64,000 nt of DNA from positions 48,941-112,940 of the forward strand of contig JALHNH010000019.1 of NCBI GenBank assembly GCA_022843625.1, read 5' to 3'. Below are positions 53,582-62,888 of the stretch, piece after piece; the first letter of the stretch is position 1; the number at the start of each line of letters is the position of its first letter. The notes under the pieces were generated by a model. That model ran no database searches. It had not been told where the DNA came from and worked only from the letters and a program-made list of their open reading frames with translations. The DNA is from Bryobacter sp. GTDB taxonomy: Bacteria; Acidobacteriota; Terriglobia; Bryobacterales; Bryobacteraceae. The position numbers and the translations under genes were made by a program.

Positions 53582-54150
53582 CTTGTAACGTTGTCAGAGA
53601 AAGACTTTAGTGTATATGGAGCTTGCCATAATGCGCTAATGACTGCGACTTTTTCTATGCCAGATGAGAGTACTGGACCGGCGTTGTCAAGAGTGATGCC
53701 GCCGATGGCTACCAGAGGATGGCGAGACTGGAAGGTCTGGAGGCCGACGACAGGATCCGGGTTGGCCTTGGACTGGGTGGCAAAGATGGGGCCGATGGCG
53801 AGATAGCTGACAGGGAGATTCTGAGCGGCGGCGAGTTGGGCGGCGTTGTGGGTGGAGAGGCCGAGGATCGCATTAGGGCCGATGATTTCGCGGGCAGCGG
53901 CGGCTGGGAGGTCCGTCTGGCCGACGTGGAGGCCCAGGCCAAAGAGGGCAGCGTAGTCTGCCCGGTCATTGAGAATGAGATCTCGTTTGCGTTTAGCACA
54001 CGCTTCTAGGGTTTTGAGGAAATCCCGGGTGAAGTCCGCTTTGTGCCGGATCTGGATCCAGGCGGCACCGCCATCCATCGCTGCTGCGAGGACGTCCTCC
54101 AGCGGATGGCCGTGGAGCTGAGCCGTATCCAGAATTGGATAAAGAGGCAC
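53527..54150 (-). CDS. thiE: Thiamine phosphate synthase
   Basis: The 207-residue TIM-barrel enzyme joins HMP-PP and thiazole phosphate to form thiamine phosphate. Family blocks are present: WIQIRHKADFTRDF, ILNDRADYAALFGLGLHVGQ, GLSTHNAAQL, IGPIFATQSKA and VAIGGI. Length is normal. The start is GTG 54150 (MPLYPILDT), which shares one base with the stop of the small zinc-ribbon gene. No other thiamine gene or TPP riboswitch is visible in the window, so thiE is separated from its pathway here. Confidence 0.93.
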   Translation of the reverse strand: MPLYPILDTAQLHGHPLEDVLAAAMDGGAAWIQIRHKADFTRDFLKTLEACAKRKRDLILNDRADYAALFGLGLHVGQTDLPAAAAREIIGPNAILGLSTHNAAQLAAAQNLPVSYLAIGPIFATQSKANPDPVVGLQTFQSRHPLVAIGGITLDNAGPVLSSGIEKVAVISALWQAPYTLKSFSDNVTRWQHHLNSFKGSASSTPP

Positions 54151-54329
54151 TACTCCTGGACGGGGGCCTGATTATCGGAATCAGCCCAAGCTGAGATTTT
54201 CAGGCGACGGCAAACCCAGCAGAGGCCTTCGGTCGACTGAGGAGCGACGTCACTGCCGCAGACCGAACATTTCAAAATGGGCGGTTCCTCTTCGAGGACG
54301 GGCTTCTTCTTATTTAGTTTGTCTGCCAA
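54150..54329 (-). CDS. Small zinc-ribbon protein
   Basis: A 59-codon frame starts at TTG 54329 inside the end of the RND gene and ends TAG at 54150, sharing a base with the thiE GTG. The sequence has Cys21, Cys24, Cys37 and Cys40 (KCSVCGSDVAPQ and LCWVCRR), a clear zinc-ribbon pattern, with a Lys-rich N-terminus. Coupling on both sides and the ordered cysteines support a real gene. The likely role is nucleic acid or protein binding; no family name is certain. Confidence 0.75.
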   Translation of the reverse strand: MADKLNKKKPVLEEEPPILKCSVCGSDVAPQSTEGLCWVCRRLKISAWADSDNQAPVQE

Positions 54330-57300
54330 GCTTCTACTTTAGCAGCACCGCTGCGGCGTGCAAACCATGCTTTGGCATCCTCGACGAAAGCGTAGCCCAC
54401 AGGGACCACCAGCAAGCTCAACAAAAGGCAGAGCATCTGGCCACCGATGATGGTGATGGCGATGGCGGAGCGCTGCCCTGCACCGGCGCCAATACCCACG
54501 GCAGTAGGTATCAGGCCAGCGACGATGGAGAGCGTTGTCATGAGAATCGGCCTCAAGCGGACCGAGTTCGCCTCAATGATGGCCGACATGAGAGGTTGGC
54601 CTTGCTCACGAAGTCGATTCATATAGTCGATCTGGAGGATACCGTTTTTCTTGACGATGCCGAGCAGCAGAAGGATGCCAAGAGCACTGAAAAGGTTCAT
54701 GGTGCGGCCCGTGGCAATCAATGCGATCAGCGCAAAGGGAATCGAAAGTGGCAGGGTGGAGAGGATGATCAGGGGGTGGATCAAGCTCTCAAACTGGGCG
54801 GCGAGCACCATGTACATGAAGATCGAGGCAAGGCCGATGGCGAGCAGCATGTTGGCGGTGGTTTCTTCGAGCACCTTGACCTGACCGGAGAAAGCGACCC
54901 GGTAGCCGGGCGGCAGGCTAACGCGGCTGATCGCGTCGCTGGCGGCTGTTGCGGCAACACCGAGTGAGGAACCCAGTGCAACGTTGCCATAGATACCTAC
55001 GCTGAACTGGCGGTTGAAGCGGTCGATACGGCTGGGGCCGAGGCCCTGTTCGAGTTGGGCAACCGAATCGAGGCGGATGAGGCCTTTGGCACTGGGGACC
55101 AAAAGACGGCTCAGGACATTCTTGTCATCACGCTGGTGAGGCATCAGGCGCATCATGACGGGGTATTGTTCTGAGTCTTCCTTAAAGGTGGAGATTTGAT
55201 CTTCTCCGGACATCAGGAGGCGAACCGAGTTTGCGACATCGCTGACGCGAACACCAAGGTCTGAGGCGAGGCCACGATCGATGTTGACCTGTAGCTCAGG
55301 GTTGTTGAGATTGAGGTTGACCTTGATATCAACGATGGAAGGCTCTTTGGCGAGTTCGGCGTTGATGCTCTTGGCAAACCCGACGAGCTTGTTGATATCA
55401 GGCCCGAGCAACTGAAGACGGATCGGTGCAAAAGCATCACGGCCGCCGAGGATGTTTGGGAAAGTGACACGGGGCCGGGCAAAGGCGAATTCTTTTGCTA
55501 CTTCGCGGACTTTCTGACCCATTTCAGTAATTGAGGCGCGTTCTCCCTGAGGCTTGAGGAAGACATAAATCTGAGCCATGGTGACGCGCTGGAGGAAGCC
55601 GGCAGTGGCAGGAACGACAGCCGTTACGCCGTCAATTTTCTCGAGTTTCTTGGACATGGCGAGGGCTACTTTTTCAGTGCCCTGGAGGGAGGTACCTTCT
55701 GCAGTTTCGATAAAGATGCCAAGTTCGTTCTGGTCTTCCTGCGGCATCCAGTCTTTACCAATCCTGTCGTAGAGGTAATAGGTGGAACCGAGGGTGACCA
55801 GGGAAATGGCGACGATCACGAGGCGGTGATTGAGAGACCAGACGAGCGTCTTTTCGTAGATTGATTCCATCCAGCCACGATGGTGACCGTGGGAAGGCTT
55901 CTTATCAGACTTGGGCTGCTTCTTGAGCATTCGAGCGGCAAGGGCAGGCGTAAGAGTGAAGGCGACAAGCATCGAAACCAGAATCGATACCGCCATTGTC
56001 CAGCCGAACTGATTGAGGTAACGCTTGGCGTAACCGTTAATGAAGGCGATGGGGATGAAGACGATCACCAGAGAAAGGGTGGTGGCGATTACGGCGAGAG
56101 AGATTTCTTTGGTGGCGTAAAGAGTAGCCTCCTCCGGCTCCATATCGGTTTCGTTGAGAACTCGATATATGTTCTCGATGACGATGATGGCGTCATCGAT
56201 GACTATACCTACGGCTAGCGTTAGCCCTAACAGGGTCATCGAGTTGAGCGTAAAGTCCAAGGCCTTGAGCACGGTGAAGGTAGTGATGATGGAGGTGGGG
56301 ATGGCGATGGAACTGATGAAGACGGTGCGCCAGTCGCGGATGAAGACCCAGATGATGAGCGAGGCGAGAAGGCTGCCGAGGACGAGGTGTTCTTCGAGGG
56401 CGGCTACAGAGGCGCGGATATAAGTTGCTTGTTCGGAGATGATGTCGAGCTTGACTCCAGGGGGCAGTTGGCCCTGCATTTCCTTGAGCTTGACCTGAAG
56501 AGCGTCGACGACCTTAACGGTGTTAACACCGGTCTGACGGCGGATTTCGATCAGGACTGCGGGAGTGTTCTTGTAATAGGCGAAGCTGCGACGCTCGGCG
56601 GTACCGTCTTCGACCTGGCCGATATCCTGGATGCGGATGGGTGAGCCGTTGACGTTTTTGACAATGATGCGGTCGAAGTCCTTGATGGATTCAACGCGGC
56701 CGAGAGTTCGGACGCCGAGTTCAGAACCACCTTTTACGATACGGCCGCCAGGGGCTTCGACGTTTTCGGTCATGACGGCGCTTTGGATTTGCTGGGCGCT
56801 CAGAGAGTAGGCGTTCATTTTGTCGATGTCGAGGTAGACATTGACCTGTCGGCTGGTGCCGCCCTGAACGTCGACGATTCCTACGCCATCTACGGTTTCA
56901 AGCCCACGGCGAACGGTCTTGTCGGCGATCTCAGTCAAGTCACGGACGGGGCGCGAGCCGGAGAGAGAAACGCGCATGATCGAATCGGCATCGAGATCGC
57001 TCTTGGTGACAGTGGGGGCGAGGGCATTGGGGGGAAGCTTGCGCTGAGCGGCTGAGACTTTCTCGCGGACGTCGTTGACGGCTTCGGCGATGTCGCGGTC
57101 CAGGACGAAGTTGATCTGGAGGTTGGCCGAACCTTCGGTGACGCGGGCGACCATTTCGTCAATGCCTGCAACGGAGGCAATGGCTTCTTCCATTGGGAGG
57201 ACAACCTGGGAGACCATTTCCTCTGGGCTTGCGCCGGGGAGGTTGATTCGCACGTTAACCGTGGGAACGTCTGATTTGGGGAAGAGATCCACCCCAAGGT

Positions 57301-57391
57301 CCATAAAGCTGAAGACGCCCATCACAACGAGGAACATGATGAGCATCAATGCAAAGACTGGACGCTGAACGCAAATTTCGCTTAAACGCAC
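54314..57391 (-). CDS. RND efflux permease, HAE1/AcrB-like
   Basis: The 1025-residue protein has the length and 12-helix plan of AcrB-type drug exporters. The family start is MRLSEICVQRPVFALMLIMF. The proton-relay pair is in helix 4 (AVGIVIDDAIIVIENIYRVL), and FIPIAFINGYAKRYLNQFGW and GIVKKNGILQIDYMNRLREQ follow. It begins at GTG 57391. No membrane-fusion partner (HlyD-like) or TolC-like gene is adjacent, so partners must be encoded elsewhere. Substrates are unknown. It is first in the overlapping chain that ends at 50796. Confidence 0.93.
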   Translation of the reverse strand: MRLSEICVQRPVFALMLIMFLVVMGVFSFMDLGVDLFPKSDVPTVNVRINLPGASPEEMVSQVVLPMEEAIASVAGIDEMVARVTEGSANLQINFVLDRDIAEAVNDVREKVSAAQRKLPPNALAPTVTKSDLDADSIMRVSLSGSRPVRDLTEIADKTVRRGLETVDGVGIVDVQGGTSRQVNVYLDIDKMNAYSLSAQQIQSAVMTENVEAPGGRIVKGGSELGVRTLGRVESIKDFDRIIVKNVNGSPIRIQDIGQVEDGTAERRSFAYYKNTPAVLIEIRRQTGVNTVKVVDALQVKLKEMQGQLPPGVKLDIISEQATYIRASVAALEEHLVLGSLLASLIIWVFIRDWRTVFISSIAIPTSIITTFTVLKALDFTLNSMTLLGLTLAVGIVIDDAIIVIENIYRVLNETDMEPEEATLYATKEISLAVIATTLSLVIVFIPIAFINGYAKRYLNQFGWTMAVSILVSMLVAFTLTPALAARMLKKQPKSDKKPSHGHHRGWMESIYEKTLVWSLNHRLVIVAISLVTLGSTYYLYDRIGKDWMPQEDQNELGIFIETAEGTSLQGTEKVALAMSKKLEKIDGVTAVVPATAGFLQRVTMAQIYVFLKPQGERASITEMGQKVREVAKEFAFARPRVTFPNILGGRDAFAPIRLQLLGPDINKLVGFAKSINAELAKEPSIVDIKVNLNLNNPELQVNIDRGLASDLGVRVSDVANSVRLLMSGEDQISTFKEDSEQYPVMMRLMPHQRDDKNVLSRLLVPSAKGLIRLDSVAQLEQGLGPSRIDRFNRQFSVGIYGNVALGSSLGVAATAASDAISRVSLPPGYRVAFSGQVKVLEETTANMLLAIGLASIFMYMVLAAQFESLIHPLIILSTLPLSIPFALIALIATGRTMNLFSALGILLLLGIVKKNGILQIDYMNRLREQGQPLMSAIIEANSVRLRPILMTTLSIVAGLIPTAVGIGAGAGQRSAIAITIIGGQMLCLLLSLLVVPVGYAFVEDAKAWFARRSGAAKVEAWQTN

Positions 57392-57448
57392 GGGTTCGAA
57401 CTCCTTAGAAGATTAAGATGATTGTAGCGAGAGCAAAAGTTACTTTTC

Positions 57449-58393
57449 ATGAAGATTGCATATTTGTTTCCAGGACAGGGCTCCCAGTTTGCCGGGATGG
57501 GGAAGATGCTGGCTGATGAGTTTCCGGTTGCGAGGGAGACTTTTCGCGAGGCGGACGAGGCTTTGGGCTTTGCGCTGTCGACCCTTTGTTTTGAAGGACC
57601 TGAAGAAGATTTGAAGCTGACGGAGAACACGCAACCCGCTCTGGTAGCCACCAGTGTCGCGGCTTTGCGCGTGTTGCGGAGCTTGGGAGCGCCTGAGCCA
57701 GCCTTTGTAGCGGGGCACAGTTTGGGAGAATATTCGGCGCTGGTTGCGGCTGGGAGCCTCGATTTTGCCGACGCGTTGCGACTGGTGAGGAAGCGCGGGC
57801 AGTATATGCAGGCGGCGGTGCCACCGGGAGTTGGAGCGATGGCGGCTATTTTGAAGATGTCGGCTGAAGCGCTAGCAGGGGTGCTTGCTGAGGCAGCGCA
57901 GGACGAGGTGGTGACAGCCGCGAATTTCAACTCGCCTGACCAGATCGTAATTGCCGGGAACAAGGGTGCGGTGGAGCGAGCTATGGAGTTGGCGAAGGCT
58001 GCGGGGGCGAAACGGTGCGTGCCATTGCCTGTGAGTGCGCCGTTCCATTGCCCGCTGATGAAGCCGGCGCAGGTGATGCTGAAGGCAGATCTCGATTCGA
58101 CGACCTTCCATGGACTCAGCGTGCCGCTGGTAAACAACTGGCAGGCGCGAGTGATCCAGAGCGGTGCAGATGCGAGGGAGGGGCTGTATGAGCAGGTGCC
58201 AAACTCTGTGCGCTGGGTTGAGACGGTACAACTGCTGGCGAGCCACGGAGTGACGCACACCCTCGAAGTGGGAGCGGGAAAAGTGCTGTGCGGACTGGTA
58301 AAGCAGATCGACAATACCCTTGTGCCGCTCAATTTTGGACTGCCCGCCGATTGGGTGCAGATCGAAGCGACACGAACGATCGAAGGGGAATAG
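57449..58393 (+). CDS. fabD: Malonyl-CoA:acyl carrier protein transacylase
   Basis: The 314-residue enzyme loads malonyl groups onto acyl carrier protein for fatty acid synthesis. The key motifs are present: LFPGQGSQFAGMG (residues 6-18), the catalytic GHSLGE (Ser91), QYMQAAVPPGVGAMAAIL and PFHCPLM with the catalytic His near residue 200. Length is normal. It is divergent from the RND gene (57 bases between starts). Other fab genes are absent nearby. The next gene starts five bases after its TAG. Confidence 0.95.
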   Translation: MKIAYLFPGQGSQFAGMGKMLADEFPVARETFREADEALGFALSTLCFEGPEEDLKLTENTQPALVATSVAALRVLRSLGAPEPAFVAGHSLGEYSALVAAGSLDFADALRLVRKRGQYMQAAVPPGVGAMAAILKMSAEALAGVLAEAAQDEVVTAANFNSPDQIVIAGNKGAVERAMELAKAAGAKRCVPLPVSAPFHCPLMKPAQVMLKADLDSTTFHGLSVPLVNNWQARVIQSGADAREGLYEQVPNSVRWVETVQLLASHGVTHTLEVGAGKVLCGLVKQIDNTLVPLNFGLPADWVQIEATRTIEGE

Positions 58394-58398
58394 CAACC

Positions 58399-59724
58399 AT
58401 GAGCCTGGCTGAAAGGCTTACTGCGCTGAGGCGAAGGGGATTTGACGAAGATCGCCGCCGGGAGGCAGAGCGATACGCCTGGGCTGCCAGCTTTGAGGCC
58501 TCGAGCGGGATGGCCCAGCAGATTTTGACGGCAATCAAAAAGCAGGGCGGCAACACAGAGTTTTCGGGATGGGTGGCCGCCTGGGTATCTGCCTGGCTGA
58601 CGCGGCACAAAGAGGCCAAGCAGGCCAAGGTGCTGGAGCAGGTGCTCGAACGGGACATCCACTTGAGAAACATCGTGTGCGGTATGCCGGTGCTGGATGT
58701 GAGCCGGCAAGGTTTTTTTCCGGCAATTGCTCTTGCCATGGTGCGTCCCGACATGACGCTGGTGCTTCGAATTGAGGATCAAGCAGAGGCAACATGGCTT
58801 GAGACAACCCTGGATGAGTTGAAAGTGGATAACGTTGTTGTGGCGCGGGAAGGTATTGGCGAGTTTCGATTTGAAGAAGCCATCTGCCGGGATGAGCGGC
58901 CGGTTTTCGAGATTTTGCGACGCAGCAAGAATTGCCTGAATTTGGGTGGGCGCCGGTATGTGGTGAGAAGCAGGGAGGAAAAGATGGAGCCGGATGGGCT
59001 CTATGTGCAGACAATCACACTTGGACCGAAATGCCACGTGATGCACTTTGTCGGGATTCCGGAGCAGCCAGGGGTTTCGCCGCTGCTGAGGACGGCGACC
59101 TTGTTGCTGGACAAGATCGAGGCAGAGATGAAGCGCAATGGTATGTGGACCGAGAATCCACCTGCGTTGCTTGAACAATTTAAACGGGGTGAGTTGCGGA
59201 GTTATGAAGATGTTCCGGTGTTTGAGCACTGGTTGCAAGTAGTGTTCATGAGCAGAGCCCGGGAGGCCGTAGATCTGGATGAGCTGCCCAAGCAGAGTGA
59301 GGTGTCGGACATGCTGCGGATTCAGTATGATCCCCACGTTAGCCTGCCAATTGCAGGGCGTCTGCTGGACTACTTGCAGGCCTTCGATCTGTTGGTGCAA
59401 CAGCGGCATCAGCCGGGGTTGCGACTGACGGGAGTGCAGGCAGTAAGTGAGGGAGGACGGTTGCTGACGAAAGGGAAGTGGAGAGATCCGGAATGGTATT
59501 CGGTGGATGCGACGCCGTACGACGCGGACTACTTTCCGAAGGCGATGGCCATGCTGGCGTGGGGACTGGGGATGGAAGTACAGGGCAGCGACCCATGGGA
59601 GTTTGTTCTGGATGGAGTAAGAGTTGCCGTGAAGATGCAGTACCGGGGGAGTTGTTCGATTGCAGCGGAAAGCATGGCGGTTCGTGACAAGATCTTCAAC
59701 GGGCTGGTAAAAGCCGGTTGCTGA
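58399..59724 (+). CDS. RsmG-like (degenerate) plus YqcC-like fusion protein
   Basis: The 441-residue protein is read from ATG 58399; a longer reading would overlap fabD and adds nothing. Residues 97-190 follow the order of the RsmG (16S rRNA G527 methyltransferase) Rossmann core: PVLDVSRQGFFPAIALAMVR, then LDELKVDNVVVAREG and NLGGRRYVV. The SAM loop GxGxGFPG is changed to SRQGFFPA, so methyl transfer is unlikely. Residues about 232-336 resemble YqcC (LLLDKIEAEMKRNGMW, FEHWLQVVF, RLLDYLQAFDLLV). The C-terminal 100 residues are unassigned. The combination is unusual; function unknown. It is co-oriented with fabD. Confidence 0.6.
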   Translation: MSLAERLTALRRRGFDEDRRREAERYAWAASFEASSGMAQQILTAIKKQGGNTEFSGWVAAWVSAWLTRHKEAKQAKVLEQVLERDIHLRNIVCGMPVLDVSRQGFFPAIALAMVRPDMTLVLRIEDQAEATWLETTLDELKVDNVVVAREGIGEFRFEEAICRDERPVFEILRRSKNCLNLGGRRYVVRSREEKMEPDGLYVQTITLGPKCHVMHFVGIPEQPGVSPLLRTATLLLDKIEAEMKRNGMWTENPPALLEQFKRGELRSYEDVPVFEHWLQVVFMSRAREAVDLDELPKQSEVSDMLRIQYDPHVSLPIAGRLLDYLQAFDLLVQQRHQPGLRLTGVQAVSEGGRLLTKGKWRDPEWYSVDATPYDADYFPKAMAMLAWGLGMEVQGSDPWEFVLDGVRVAVKMQYRGSCSIAAESMAVRDKIFNGLVKAGC

Positions 59725-59732
59725 CCGGGCGG

Positions 59733-60965
59733 TCATTGGTTGGGCTTCTTGATGGGGTCTTTGGGTGCCGCTTCATGAACGCGGTCTTTGTAAACGCCTT
59801 TGAGTGCGCCGCCGAGGTGGAGGGTGCCTTCGCCGTATTTGTCTTTTAGCTTGTCTGTTGCTTTTAGGGCGGCACGCCACTTGCTGTCAGCTTCGCCTGT
59901 GAGGAGGCTGGGTTGGGGTGCCTGATCGGTGAATTGCGAGACGTGGACGCCGAGGAGTCTGACTTTACGGCCCTTGGGCCAGTTGGTGTCAAAGAGATTC
60001 AGAATTGCTTCGATGACATCGCGGTCGATGTCGGTGGGGTCGCCGAGGGACTTGGCGCGAGTGATCGTTTCGAAGCCTTCAAAGCGGAGCTTGAGTTGGA
60101 CGGTGCGGGCGTGGAAGCCGTGGTCTCGGAGACGCTTCATCACTTTTTCGCAGAGACGGACGAGGGTGGCGCGGAGTTGTTTGTAGTCAGCAGTGTCTTC
60201 GGTGAAGGTGTGTTCGTGGGAGATGGACTTCGGGTCGTCGTTTGAGCCAATTTCAGAATCGAACCAGCCACCTGCGTCTTTGCCCTGGGCTTTGCCGGCA
60301 AGAGCGAGTCCCCATTTGCCAAAGCGGTCGAGGAGGAAGCGCTCGTCGAGTTGGGCGAGGTCGCGGATGCGTTTGATACCGATGGTGGCGAGTTGTTTTT
60401 CGGTAACTTTGCCGACGCCGGGGATGCGTTTGACCTCGAGGGGAGCGAGCCAGTTGGCTTCGGTGCCGGGGACGATCCAGAGGATGCCGTTGCGCTTGGC
60501 CTGGTCTGAGGCGATCTTCGAGACCAGACGACTGGTGGAGATACCGATCGAGGAATTGAGATTGGTTTTAGCTGTGATGGCTTCGTGGAGGCGATGGGCG
60601 GCCTGGAGGGGCGGGCCCCAGAGGCGTTCGCAGCCGGTCATGTCCATATAGGCTTCGTCGATGCTGGCCATGTCGACCAGGGGCGAGAAGGAACGGAGGA
60701 CGGTTTCAACTTTGTCTGAGTATTCCTTATAGAGGTGCATGTGGCCATCGAGGAAGATGGCGTGGGGGCAGAGCTGGTGCGCGGTGCGGAGCGGCATGGC
60801 GGAATGGATGCCGTACTTACGGGCTTCGTAGCTGGCAGCGGAGACGACGCCGCGCTCGGTGCCTTTGCCGCCAACGATGACGGGTTTGCCTTTGAGGGAT
60901 GGGTCGAGGAGTTCTTCGACAGAGACGAAGAAGGCGTCCATGTCGATGTGGAAGATGGTTTTCAC
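59733..60965 (-). CDS. dinB: DNA polymerase IV (Y-family)
   Basis: The 410-residue translesion polymerase starts with [19 protein letters not shown], which holds the first catalytic Asp, and has the second acidic site in SIDEAYMDMTG. The HhH-like thumb (KRIPGVGKVTEKQLATIGIK) and a little-finger domain follow. It is somewhat longer than E. coli Pol IV, with a Lys-rich tail. Its ATG overlaps the prmC stop by four bases, an unusual neighbour for a lesion-bypass enzyme. A beta-clamp binding motif near the C-terminus is not obvious to me. Confidence 0.95.
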   Translation of the reverse strand: MKTIFHIDMDAFFVSVEELLDPSLKGKPVIVGGKGTERGVVSAASYEARKYGIHSAMPLRTAHQLCPHAIFLDGHMHLYKEYSDKVETVLRSFSPLVDMASIDEAYMDMTGCERLWGPPLQAAHRLHEAITAKTNLNSSIGISTSRLVSKIASDQAKRNGILWIVPGTEANWLAPLEVKRIPGVGKVTEKQLATIGIKRIRDLAQLDERFLLDRFGKWGLALAGKAQGKDAGGWFDSEIGSNDDPKSISHEHTFTEDTADYKQLRATLVRLCEKVMKRLRDHGFHARTVQLKLRFEGFETITRAKSLGDPTDIDRDVIEAILNLFDTNWPKGRKVRLLGVHVSQFTDQAPQPSLLTGEADSKWRAALKATDKLKDKYGEGTLHLGGALKGVYKDRVHEAAPKDPIKKPNQ

Positions 60966-61831
60966 GCGGCACCACGCGGGGGGGCTTGGGGTAGGATGGC
61001 TGAGAGCAGGCAGGGGCGGCCGGCTAGGTCGTTTTGAATCTGGATGGCTTGCCAGTTTGCGAAGATTTCTTTGGTGGCGAGATTGCCGATTTCCAGCACT
61101 ATGCGGCCGCCGGGCTTTAGGACTTCTCTTGCCTGGACTTCGAGGATTCTATAAGCGTCCTGGCCGTCGTTGCCAGCAAAAAGGGCCAGGTCGGGTTCGT
61201 GGTCTCTCACTTCTCGTTGCAGTGTTGGCTTGTCTGTTAGCGCGATGTAAGGCGGGTTTGAGACTAAGAGATCCAGCGACTTTGGCTTCAGGGCGCAGAG
61301 CCAATCGGACTGGATCAGATTCACAGTTGCGTTGTGGCGCTTTGCGTTTTCTGCTGCGACTGCGAGGGCGACGGGGCTTTTGTCGAGGCCGATGATGGGT
61401 TGTCTGAGTTCGGCGGCTAGCGTGACGCAGATGGCTCCGGAGCCTACGCCAGCGTCGGCTATAGTGCCGATGGGACGGGGTAGGTTGAGGATCAGCTCGA
61501 TCAGATGTTCGGTTTCTGGCCTCGGGATCAGGACTCCGGGTTGAACCTTGAAATCTCTGGTGTAGAACTCCTGCTTGCCGGTGATGTACTGGAGGGGTTT
61601 GCCGGATATGCGCTCGTGGAGGTAGCGGCCGTAGTGGATCCAGGCTAGCTCTGGCAGGGGGTCGCCGGAGTGACTAAAAAGGAAAACGCGCTCCTTGCGG
61701 AGCGCGTGCATGAGCAGAAGTTCTGCTGTAAGGCGGGGTGGGTCTACTTTTTCGTCAGTCAGTAATTTGATGCCCTGCATGAGGGCCTGACCGATGGTGA
61801 GCTCAGTTGACACGATTGATCTTCTCGGCAT
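60962..61831 (-). CDS. prmC: Release factor glutamine methyltransferase
   Basis: The 289-residue enzyme methylates the Gln of the GGQ motif in release factors. A helical N-terminal domain is followed by SAM-binding residues ([16 protein letters not shown]) and the catalytic LLVSNPPY. The gene directly follows its substrate gene prfA. The ATG at 61831 lies inside the prfA end; a GTG at 61813 is an alternative start. The end of the gene overlaps dinB. Confidence 0.94.
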   Translation of the reverse strand: MPRRSIVSTELTIGQALMQGIKLLTDEKVDPPRLTAELLLMHALRKERVFLFSHSGDPLPELAWIHYGRYLHERISGKPLQYITGKQEFYTRDFKVQPGVLIPRPETEHLIELILNLPRPIGTIADAGVGSGAICVTLAAELRQPIIGLDKSPVALAVAAENAKRHNATVNLIQSDWLCALKPKSLDLLVSNPPYIALTDKPTLQREVRDHEPDLALFAGNDGQDAYRILEVQAREVLKPGGRIVLEIGNLATKEIFANWQAIQIQNDLAGRPCLLSAILPQAPPRGAA

Positions 61832-62879
61832 TGTAGTGGGCGGTCAATGCGTTGATGAAGGGATCGAGCTTTCCTTCCATGACCTGATCGAGCTGGTGGA
61901 TGGTGAGGCCAATGCGATGATCGGAGACGCGGTTTTCTTTGAAGTTGTAGGTGCGAATTTTTTCTGACCGGTCGCCGGAGCCGACCATCGACTTGCGCTC
62001 GGAGTTCATAGCTGCGTTCTGCTTTTCCATCTCGATTTCGTAGAGGCGGGAACGGAGAACGCGCATGGCTTTATCTTTGTTTTTGATCTGCGATTTTTCG
62101 TCCTGCATGGAGACCACAGTGCCGGTGGGGATGTGGGTGATGCGGACGGCCGAATAGGTTGTGTTGACGGACTGACCGCCGGGGCCGGAGGAGCAGAAAG
62201 TGTCGATGCGGAGGTCTTTGTTTTCGATGTGGACTTCGACTTCGTCGGCTTCTGGAAGGATCGCGACCGAGACGGTGGAGGTGTGGATGCGGCCCTGGGC
62301 TTCTGTAGCGGGGACGCGCTGGACACGGTGGACGCCGCCCTCGTACTTCATGATCGAGTAGACCTTTTTGCCTGAGATGATGGCGGAGACACTCTTCATG
62401 CCGCCTGCGCCGGATTCTGAGATGTCTAGAATTTCAATCTTCCAGCCGACCAGTTCGGCATAGCGAGTGTACATGCGGAGCATTTCTGCGGCGAAGAGAC
62501 TGGCCTCGTCGCCACCGGCACCAGCGTGGATTTCGAGAACGACGTCTTTGAGATCGTTGGGATCTTTGGGGATCAGAAGAGTCTGGAGCTCGTCTTCGAT
62601 TTTGGCGAGTTCGGGTTCGATCTCAGCCAGTTCCATGCGGGCCATTTCGGCCATGTCGGGATCGGCATCCATGACCATGGGTTTGGCTTGCTCGTAGCGC
62701 GAAGTGAGGTCCTTCCATTTGCGGAAGGCCTGGACGATTTCTTCGAGGTCGACTACAGTTTTTGCAGTCTTTTTGTAAACATTGGGATCGGCGATGATCG
62801 CCGGGTTGGCCATATCGGCATTGAGCTGTTCAAAGCGTTGCTCAATTTCATTGAGCTTGTCGGTAGGTATGCGGGACAT
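61803..62879 (-). CDS. prfA: Peptide chain release factor 1
   Basis: The 358-residue protein ends translation at UAA and UAG. The stop-recognition tripeptide PAT is in [20 protein letters not shown], and the peptidyl-hydrolysis motif GGQ lies in [20 protein letters not shown]. Length is normal for RF1. It precedes prmC in an overlapping order and follows the DUF1385 gene by nine bases, an arrangement shared with several Gram-positive and Thermus genomes. RF2 would be encoded elsewhere. Confidence 0.96.
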   Translation of the reverse strand: MSRIPTDKLNEIEQRFEQLNADMANPAIIADPNVYKKTAKTVVDLEEIVQAFRKWKDLTSRYEQAKPMVMDADPDMAEMARMELAEIEPELAKIEDELQTLLIPKDPNDLKDVVLEIHAGAGGDEASLFAAEMLRMYTRYAELVGWKIEILDISESGAGGMKSVSAIISGKKVYSIMKYEGGVHRVQRVPATEAQGRIHTSTVSVAILPEADEVEVHIENKDLRIDTFCSSGPGGQSVNTTYSAVRITHIPTGTVVSMQDEKSQIKNKDKAMRVLRSRLYEIEMEKQNAAMNSERKSMVGSGDRSEKIRTYNFKENRVSDHRIGLTIHQLDQVMEGKLDPFINALTAHYNAEKINRVN

Positions 62880-62888
62880 TGGGTTCGT

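Noticed and set aside
50400..53700. Replication origin at the skew switch
   Set aside because: I saw no DnaA-box cluster, AT-rich unwinding element or dnaA/dnaN genes; only the skew change supports it, so it is kept as a finding and not as an origin feature.
59720..59731. Small palindrome GACCG/CGGTC between convergent genes as terminator
   Set aside because: Only five base pairs with a two-base loop and no T-run.
57382..59736. Long leftward open frame of about 780 codons opposite fabD and the fusion gene
   Set aside because: It lacks any recognisable domain, while the + strand holds clear FabD motifs. It arises from the biased codon composition of the real genes.
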